The notes under the pieces were generated by a model. That model worked only from the letters and a program-made list of their open reading frames with translations. It made no database searches and was not told where the DNA came from. From Pohlia nutans (taxonomy: Eukaryota > Streptophyta > Bryopsida > Bryales > Mniaceae): 64,000 bases of DNA. Positions 56,839-64,000 of this stretch are shown one piece after another. The stretch lies in contig CM040085.1 in NCBI GenBank assembly GCA_022496805.1, forward strand, positions 41,197,811 through 41,261,810, in the 5' to 3' direction. A program made the translations under genes and the position numbers. How positions within the stretch are numbered: position 1 is the first letter of the stretch; each line of letters begins with the position of its first letter.

Positions 56839-58232
56839 CAGTGCTCAAAATTGAAGTCTTCAATGCCCTTCAAATGGATTCAAAAAGTACCTCTAGAAAA
56901 ATTGCCCTTCAAAACATTATCTTAGTGTAATGGTGGTCCCATCACTTGAAGGGCTTGATGTAAAATGCCCTTCATCTATTGTTCATCAACGCATGTGAAG
57001 TCCGTCATCTACAGTTCTACCCTAACTCACTGAAATTCAAGCAATTCCATCAGACTCCCAGAGACCCAGAGTGCCACTTGCCCAGTTCACCCCAGTTGAG
57101 TGCAGTTCAAGAAAAGTTCACCTTAGTTGAGTGCCAAATCGCCCAAGTTGACTTTCATTTCGAATTTTCAACTCTGGAGTGCCAAAGTGCAGACTTCCGA
57201 CTTCTTGAGTCTTGCCAAATCGAGATCGAACTTGCCAATCGATTGAATCTTTGCAAGCCAATTGAGATCCAACTTGCCGAGATTGTTTGATCGATTGGAA
57301 CTGTGAGTGAGCACCTGAGCGGAGGCTTTCAAGCTGCAGAACGACTGCATGAATTTCATGGAATCATTGGCTAGTGAGCAAATCCGTCGACTGAGCGTGA
57401 TTGATTGATCAAGTATGCAATCTTGGAAGGCCGGAAGTGAGCGGATTGAGCCTTGGAAATGAGTGCATCCATTGCAACGGGGAGACGGTAGTTTGATCGA
57501 CACTAAGTTGAAGCTTCTACGTGTTTTATTTTTTATTTTGAAATTTTTAAAATTCATCTAGACCTATTGCATATAGTCAGATCAAAAAGACACAATTATA
57601 CTAGAACTAGTCAATCCCTGCAAAGCCGGGGTGTTGAGATTTACAAAATTACAGTGTTTGATTTTGAAAGAGGACAGAGTAGCTCTTAGAAACAGCCGAT
57701 TGGTTTTGGAGGTGGAGCAATTACTGTGAGCCCTGAACTACAAACGTTTGGGCCGGGTGGAGATCGATCATATAGATCAGCTTATCAAGCTCTCGATCAT
57801 TAGAACTTACAGTGCCTATATTAATTTCAAGGTACCTATTAATTTCATTCTACTTACTGTGACAGTTTTGTTGTTGAATAAAAATGCCTACTTGATTACA
57901 TGCAAATTGCTTCAATCTTTGATTTTCACGACTTATAAATGAAGCTTAGAGTTCAATTTCAAGAGCACACACCTTTCTAATGTGACATAGTGCCAATAAC
58001 CTAAGTTGACACATGGTTCAATTTTTAGCCCACACTGATGGTTGGTTCTTCATTTTTTTCATTGTAATAGAAGCATGTACCGTACAAATCATGCATAATT
58101 CTAATGAGTTTTATATTTCTTTGAAAATTCTCCATTGACGTCTTGAATTTGGACGTGCCCTTCAAATGAAATGCTGAAATTTTAGAGCCCTTCAATATGA
58201 AATTCATATGAGGACTTCAATTTTGAGCACTG
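56839..58232. mobile_element. hAT-like non-autonomous element inside the Copia
   Basis: Perfect 20-bp TIRs CAGTGCTCAAAATTGAAGTC at 56839-56858 and, inverted, 58213-58232. 1394 bp with no transposase; the interior has repeated CAGTTGAGTGC and CTTGCCAA words. The CAGTG start suits hAT, but the 8-bp flanks (GTTGGCAC, CTTCTGAC) match at only four positions. Copia protein words flank it on both sides. Confidence 0.7.
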
Positions 58233-58718
58233 CTTCTGACATCTCATCATAGCCAATTAGTACACAAGATACTGATTTGGCCTTAAGTTTGTTCCTTATT
58301 TCTTGGCAACATGATTATAAACCAAAGATCCAAAAGTGCAGATAAGATTGAGATTTAGTTTTATCTTCTAAGGTAGAAGCACCAGAACCTGTTAGGGACT
58401 AATTCCAGTCACCTATGCAAGCACCTGTTTCAATTTTGTGAGTTCCCAATCAAATTATCACAATCATTAGAGGTAACCAAAAAGAGTGTCTCAAAGTGGA
58501 AAGAAACCTTAAACTCACCTTAAACTCGTTTTGAGTTCAAAAAGACAACAAAACTAGTCTATGGTGAGTTGAAGAATAATCTAAATCAAGGCCCTGCACC
58601 ACCATGGATGTGGAACTTGTGACCTCTCCAATGCCTCCACCTTATAACTGTTCAAATAGAGTGGTACCTTTGTTCGCCAGAGTTGACAACTTGTTCGTAT
58701 GATAGTTGAAAGTATTTA

Positions 58719-59081
58719 GGGCCGCTTCACACTATGGCCGAAGGTCGAGAGGCCGTCGATTTCCACCAATCAGATTGCAAGAAACCAAGAATTCGGCCTC
58801 TCGACCCTTCACATTAGAGGCCAAAGTCCAAAGGCCGTCACCCTTCAAAATGCCTACAAGGCAACACTTTTTGACCAACGTTAACGGACTCTCGAAGGAA
58901 GTTTGGGTCGAACGGGAATAGAAACCCAAACTATGGTCGAGAGGCCGTCGATTTTTTTTCATAAAAAATCAAAACTATATTTTATTGCCTATTTTCAGCC
59001 CATTTCTTTGGACTCTCAACAAAGTTTGGCCACTCAATCCCACGGCCTCTCCACTTGGACGGCCATAGTATGAAGCGGCCC
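58719..59081 (+). mobile_element. PIF/Harbinger-like (Tourist) MITE, copy 2
   Basis: TIR GGGCCGCTTCACACTATGGC at both ends, TTA duplicated at 58716-58718 and 59082-59084. 363 bp. It splits the Copia integrase reading frame between residues that are adjacent in the family. Confidence 0.88.
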
Positions 59082-60540
59082 TTACTGCACTACAGTTCCG
59101 GCAAAGATAGTCAAGAAGCTTGTTTTCAAAAAATATGCTCCTAGACTTTTCTAGTAGCGTCATGTTCTTTCTCTCTGAGACTCTGTTTTGTATCTACTGT
59201 GGTCAATTGTCGTCGGATGTCCTTTGGATAGCAAAAACAGATAAAATCTCGAGAATGATATTCACTTCCCCTATCCGTCCTGAGGGCTCTCACTCTCTTA
59301 CAAATATGAGTTTCCACCATATTCGTGAAAGTTTTAGACCTTCCCAATGTCTCAGATTTCCTTATCAAGAAATAAACCCAAGTAGTGACTCGTGTCATCA
59401 GTAAAGTAAGTATGTACCTCGATCAAGTGATCCTGAGAGTGAATTGCAAGGCATGGATACACACAAATCTGAGTGAAGATCAAATGGATATGTGGCTCGG
59501 TTTTCACTCTGCTTTGAAAACCGCTCTTTGGTTTGATGCCCATGTTGACAATCTCCACATGTCTCCATCTTGCCTTCCAAATTGGTCAATCTTTCTACCT
59601 TGTAATGATTCTTCATGAACTTCAGGCTTCGTGTGCTAATGTAGCCCGTCTTTTTGTGCCATAGCTCCAAATCTGGGTTTTGGGAATCTGCTTGAACTTC
59701 AATCAGACTGATTTCATATGATGGGAAATTTTCACAAAGCCTGTAGAGGCCATTTTTCTAATCCCTAATCCCAATAGCTACTACTATCTTTAGGTTTGCT
59801 TTGTTTGCTACTACACAAGAATCTGAGTTAACTAACACATCCCTTGTCTGCTATACTTCCTACAGAATGCAAGTTCTTTGTGAGGCTGGGCACATACAAA
59901 ACGTTGGTGATATTCTGTATTTCTCCATTGGGAGTTATAATTGTGGCATTTCCCTTGCCTTTCACATTGTGAGATTGCGCCCCAGCTGACCGGACTCTAT
60001 TATGTCCTATAGCTTTTTAGTAGTTACTAGAGAGTTTAGCTCTTTCTCCAGTGACATGCTTACTAGCTTCTGAATCTAGGAATCATGGACCATCACTCTT
60101 ACTTTCTAAAGATGCTAGAACTACTTCAAAGATGTCATTTCCATCTTCAAATTGAGAACTCTCTTCTCACTTCTCCACAGGATTTGTTGACGGTTGATTG
60201 TTCTTGTTTTTATTGTAGGTACTCTTTTTGCCGAAATTCTCACAAACTCAGTCTCTGAAAAAATTGCCATCTTCCCCACATGAGTAACACTTGCCGAATC
60301 TTTGATTTCCCTCCTTCGGCTCAACATTCTTCTGGTCACACTTGTAAATTTTTTGAAATTTTACAATAAGAGCTTCTTCCTCTAATTGCTTTTGTCTCTT
60401 GAGTTCAAGACGAATCTCCTCTTAAAGCAGTATGCTAGCAAATTCATCAAATTGATGGTGGTAAACGCCTTCATCTTCACTATCTCCGACTGCTAATGTG
60501 TGTGAACACGAACTGAAGTTCAGTCATTCGCAACCATCCA

Positions 60541-61664
60541 CCAGTTGTCTTCTTGCATCATAGGAATCTTCAGTTTGAATTTCCAACTCAGGAAATTAGC
60601 TAGTCCTGACAACTTGCTCATCTCAGATGTTTGTGCAGATTAATCCATAGAACCAATCCTCAAGTAGTCGAAACTATTGGTGGTAGACACCAGTCTTCAG
60701 CCTCCACAATTTTACACAATTGTACACAATTTTCATATTTTGAAGCAGGCATCCAATTTCAAATAGACAACAACAAAATTATTAGCTTTCCGTGAAGAGT
60801 ATTGCTAAAAGTCTCGAACATTCTCGTATGACATTAGAGTTAACCAAAAAGTCAACCCAGGGCAATGGTCTCATATGGGTACCCCAAAAAGTCCTTTGAA
60901 CTCTAAAATCAGCCCCTATGGCAACTTTGAATGAATCCCTCTATAAAACAAAATAAAAATTGAATCGACTGGATGTGATTTTTATTTCTTACACTCATGT
61001 AGTACACAAAAAAAAATCACCTCAAAATTGAAGAAGTTTAAAGATTTTAAAAGAGATTTTTTGTACAAAAATCAAAATTTGTCCTACCCGCTAAAAAAAA
61101 CCAAAACATTTATTTAAAATATCCAATGACGTCATTTTGGTACCAATTTTTTATAAGAAGTACATCTAGATATGTGTTATTTGAAATGATTAATTTGAAT
61201 GATAAAGAATATCATTTATTTTGTACTACAATGCCTGCAAATGCTAATATTTTGCTATTTTTCTCACAGAGCATAAAAACATGAAAATTAATTTATTCAA
61301 TTAAAACTTTGAACCTGCATTAAAGTGTTTCATGTCATTCGAGGTGTGGATATTTTTATAAAAAAATTATTTATAGTTTTAGTCAATTGAAATGGACAAG
61401 TTCGTCAAAATTTGGAAAAGCAAATATATGTTTAAAATTTCCAAATTTCCAAATTGCAACAATTTTTTCCACTTTAATTAAATAAAATAAATTATTTTTA
61501 ATTAAAAAAATACCCACACCTAGATGACATTATTTCCGGACAGAGGGAGTATGAGGGAGCCACATTCTTTAGAGTTTCTGTGCAACAAACAGGCTTTGCA
61601 TTGTTGGACTTGCCCAGCCATTAATCTCAGCGTGGGCATTATGTTTATGTGGTTATGCACACAG
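60541..61664. other. Repeat remnants upstream of the CAS exon
   Basis: A lone MITE end at 60857-60887 (GGGCAATGGTCTCATATGGG) and a lone Stowaway end at 61530-61552 (TTTCCGGACAGAGGGAGTA). The rest is AT-rich without coding signal. It is probably intron of the CAS gene if that gene is intact. Confidence 0.45.
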
Positions 61665-61843
61665 GACGGGGAATATTGCGAAGATGATAGCAAGGTCGCT
61701 GTCTGAATTGGGGTTCAGGAATACGTGGGTTGTGGTGGATGGATATGATGGTGGCAAGGGTTGGATTCAAAGCAAGCTTGGGTCCGAATCCTACAAGTCT
61801 TCTTTTGGCGAAATCTTGTCCCCTTCTCGCATCATTCCTGCAG
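61665..61843 (+). CDS. CAS: Calcium-sensing receptor CAS, one internal exon (rhodanese-like domain)
   Basis: One exon with CACACAG acceptor and GCAG|GTATG donor, phase 1 on both sides. It encodes TGNIAKMIARSLSELGF, then WVVVDGYDGGKGWIQSKLG and FGEILSPSRIIPA, matching the end of the rhodanese-like domain of the thylakoid protein CAS, which links calcium and light signals in chloroplasts. The usual Cys of active rhodaneses does not fall in this exon. No exon before or after was found in the window, and the flanks are repeat DNA. Either the gene has very long introns and continues to the right, or this is a stranded exon copy. The C-terminal exon is not in the next 400 bp. Confidence 0.75.
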
Positions 61844-62274
61844 GTATGCCGTCAATCTTGCACTGACCAATATCTTGAGAATGTGACATATTTTGGACCC
61901 CGAGTAGTTCTCCTCATTATAAAAAGTTCATGAGGATTATAAGATAAACTTTCTCAAGTTGTAACAACAAATAGCAAACATTGTTCAAGTGAAAAGGCTT
62001 CACTATTGAGTGGGAAATGACAGAAGAATACCAGTGCTACTATTCATGAACTCTGAGAACTTCTGGTTGGAATAAATCTGGTAGAACATAACATTCTATA
62101 GGAGCCGTGCACAACACCCATGCTCTACAGTCGGGTACAAGTTGCTTACAAATTTTTGACTCCTCCCTCATAAAAACAGAGTCCCTTTGACGTCCCTTCC
62201 CTAAATTGTAATGTGCTCGATATGACACCCATGGACCTACAAATTGAAAGGGACATTCCTACTCTAGTCCTCTG
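61844..62274. other. Downstream of CAS exon, no exon found
   Basis: No coding continuation of CAS recognised. Confidence 0.35.
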
Positions 62275-64000
62275 CTGGTTTCAAAATTGAATCATTTTTG
62301 CACCTCCTACAGCTATACATACTATGCTGAAATTTCAGGTCCGAAAAAATTCGTAAGCATGTTGTACCGGACTGTACATTGACAAGCCCTTGGATTCTTA
62401 GAAGAGCCCTTTGATTCTTGCCTTGAGAATACTCCAAAGATACAGATTGGAAAGCTCTGACAGTTTTTATGCATGGGGCCGTGGGCGATAGGAATTTTAC
62501 TACTTTGATCATGCATGATAGGATGTTTTCTCATCACTGTAGCAAAAAGTGAAATCCTATAGAATGTTATGGAACAGACTGCATTTAACACTTACAAATG
62601 AACAACACTGCGCAGGGACCAAGAGATTCTTCTCTAATGCTTCCAAGGATGAGCCAGTGGACGTCGGCACTTCTAGACTGAAATTTCTTCCAGGACCCTC
62701 TGAAGATTAGTACAATAACAAAATAGGATCACAGTTTTCATACCAGAATTCTAGATGCAAATTGATGCCCTGATTAGAGTTCTAAGCTACCAGGACCCTT
62801 GCCCTGTAGCTCCTTGGATTGTTTCACTTCAATCCTTAGTAGGAAACGACAATGACGAAAAATTAGGTATATTTTCCTGAATGGAGCTCCTTTAGTTGTA
62901 GTTCCAGTTTACGTGATGAGGTATTTTCTGGATGTCAAAGCAATCTGTTCAAGGACAACAGCAGTTCGTAAATGATTTTCATAGTCCACAGGTCAAGTGA
63001 CCAGGTAACAAATTTTACCCCTTATTTTTGTTCTTATATGGTAATTCCATGAGGGGAAAAACTCTATGAGGAGGTTAGTACTTTGGGGAAAGAAGAATTG
63101 CATTGGTCCTAATTGAATTGATAATATTCACGTTTGATTTTAGTTGTGAAAATTGTAAGTCATGTTTGATTTTAATTCTGACTCTCTGGATCATGCAACT
63201 ACCGTGGTACCATAGCTGGGCCGCCACCCCCATGAACGAATATTTAATATATTTTGAAAAATAAGGTTCCTTCTTCAAAAAATGGATTTCATGATTTCCG
63301 ATTTTGAGCAAAATAAATGATTGAAAATAGCCCAAAATAGCTTAGAAATAGAAAAATACGACTTCTATTTTTTATTTTTGTCCTCATAATTCCTGATTTC
63401 TTATGTTTTTTATATTTTGAATTATTTTTTGGCGACCCAGCTATGGCACTACAGTAGCTTACAAGAAGAAGGCTACAAGTAATACAAACACTAGGAGCAT
63501 CTCATTCTTAACCCTTTAGTTCCCAGGGTAATGTAGCCTGAAATCATGGAAATGCAGTGATTCCTTTACTGTACCAGACCCCTGTCCGTATGATAAACTA
63601 TTATTTTAGTAAGCGAACGTTCGAAATCAGAGTTAAAGTGGATGTCCCAGTAACCGATGTGTACTGTAAACCAACAATATCTCCAACCGGTGTTCGTTCG
63701 AGCTTCTAATTCTACACCAATACTAGATTTGCGTGAAAGGCTTAACCCCTAAACCCCGGCTAAACCAAAAACTAGTTTGGGAATGGAACTGACAGTACAA
63801 TTCCAATTGCTACGTGAATAATTTCCATCCAATTCATTTTGTGTAGGATTTTGATTCCTCATGCCACCTCTACAAGTCAAATTAAAATCATTCAAGCCAT
63901 TTTTAGATTATATATGGGGTCCCAACTACAAAAAGAGTCATAAAATTGGTTCACCGTATAGTGAATTTTGGAAATACTTATGCACTTTCTACTTAAACTA
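62275..64000. repeat. Duplicated segment B
   Basis: Second copy of the segment at 25235-26157 plus 30495 onwards. It lacks the pogo-like element and the 324-bp foldback MITE, giving empty sites at 62893 and 62320. It carries its own insertion at about 63200-63455 and runs off the right edge. Non-coding by eye. Confidence 0.85.
63200..63455. mobile_element. MITE in segment B
   Basis: Inverted ends GGTACCATAGCTGGGCCGCC and GGCGACCCAGCTATGGCACT. The flanks ACTACCGTG and ACTACAGTA may be a worn 9-bp duplication, as in Mutator-like elements. AT-rich interior, no gene. Confidence 0.6.

Larger units (their letters stand above)
56620..60540 (-). mobile_element. Decayed Copia retrotransposon with nested insertions
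   Basis: Minus-strand pieces in order: gag zinc-knuckle region (60236-60300, CYSCGEDGN), gag-pre-integrase (59398-59670, LWHKKTGYISTRSLKFM, CGDCQHG), integrase core (59141-59398, RALRTDRGSEY), then after a PIF-type MITE the words NKLSTLANKGTT (58640-58716), IGYDEMSEA (near 58240-58320), and after a hAT-like insertion LLDPKNHK (near 56740-56770). Many stops and shifts. No reverse transcriptase, RNase H or LTR pair was recognised, so the 3' half is deleted. Old, inactive. Confidence 0.75.

Noticed and set aside
57168..57557. 129-residue minus-strand frame
   Set aside because: Lies inside the hAT-like element, made of short repeated words, with no transposase signature.

Overview
The window is a repeat-rich stretch of nuclear DNA from a green land plant. 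The evidence is a spliced RFC small-subunit gene, an exon of the chloroplast calcium-sensing receptor CAS, a plant heavy-metal-associated (HMA) protein, an aldo/keto reductase of the plant auxin-induced type, two divergent TKL-type kinases, and Stowaway-like and PIF/Harbinger-like MITEs. Full-length Tc1-type DD34E transposons and a LINE carrying a 2A peptide are unlike typical seed-plant DNA, so I lean towards a seedless plant (bryophyte or lycophyte). That is an inference and not proven.

Host genes, left to right: an aldo/keto reductase (minus, runs off the left edge, five exons seen, 1-3151); a small one-TM protein (plus, 9005-9896); an RFC3/RFC5-type clamp-loader subunit (plus, nine exons, 13479-17889) with an E2F-type site and two telo-boxes upstream; an HMA-domain protein (minus, three exons, 43442-44274); a kinase (minus, 44679-45935); a second kinase (plus, 50190-51800); and one CAS exon (plus, 61665-61843). 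They show no common pathway, as expected of a plant chromosome segment. RFC is nuclear replication machinery, CAS is thylakoid calcium/light signalling, and the others are enzymes or signalling proteins.

Most of the remainder is mobile DNA. A piggyBac-like MITE family (TTAA target, CCCCTAA ends) fills introns of the reductase and RFC genes. A Tc1 element (18103-19425) is joined to a 2A-containing APE-type LINE (19439-23790), and a diverged second copy of that LINE's N-terminal region, with a broken 2A, lies at 35080-35466. A pogo-like element (26158-30494) has its exact empty site at 62893 in a second copy of the surrounding segment. A 5.3 kb element bounded by terminal inverted repeats (36158-41455) carries arrays of about 25 palindromes on both sides of gene-like, GC-richer DNA. 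A second Tc1 element (54213-55840) has intact TIRs. A decayed Copia element (about 56620-60540) is interrupted by a hAT-like element and a PIF/Harbinger MITE.

The most unusual items are the LINE 2A motif with its decayed relative, the palindrome array in the TIR element, and the repeated decoy splice acceptors beside exon 3 of the reductase gene. Exon borders were placed by eye from splice signals and family conservation; no database search was run.
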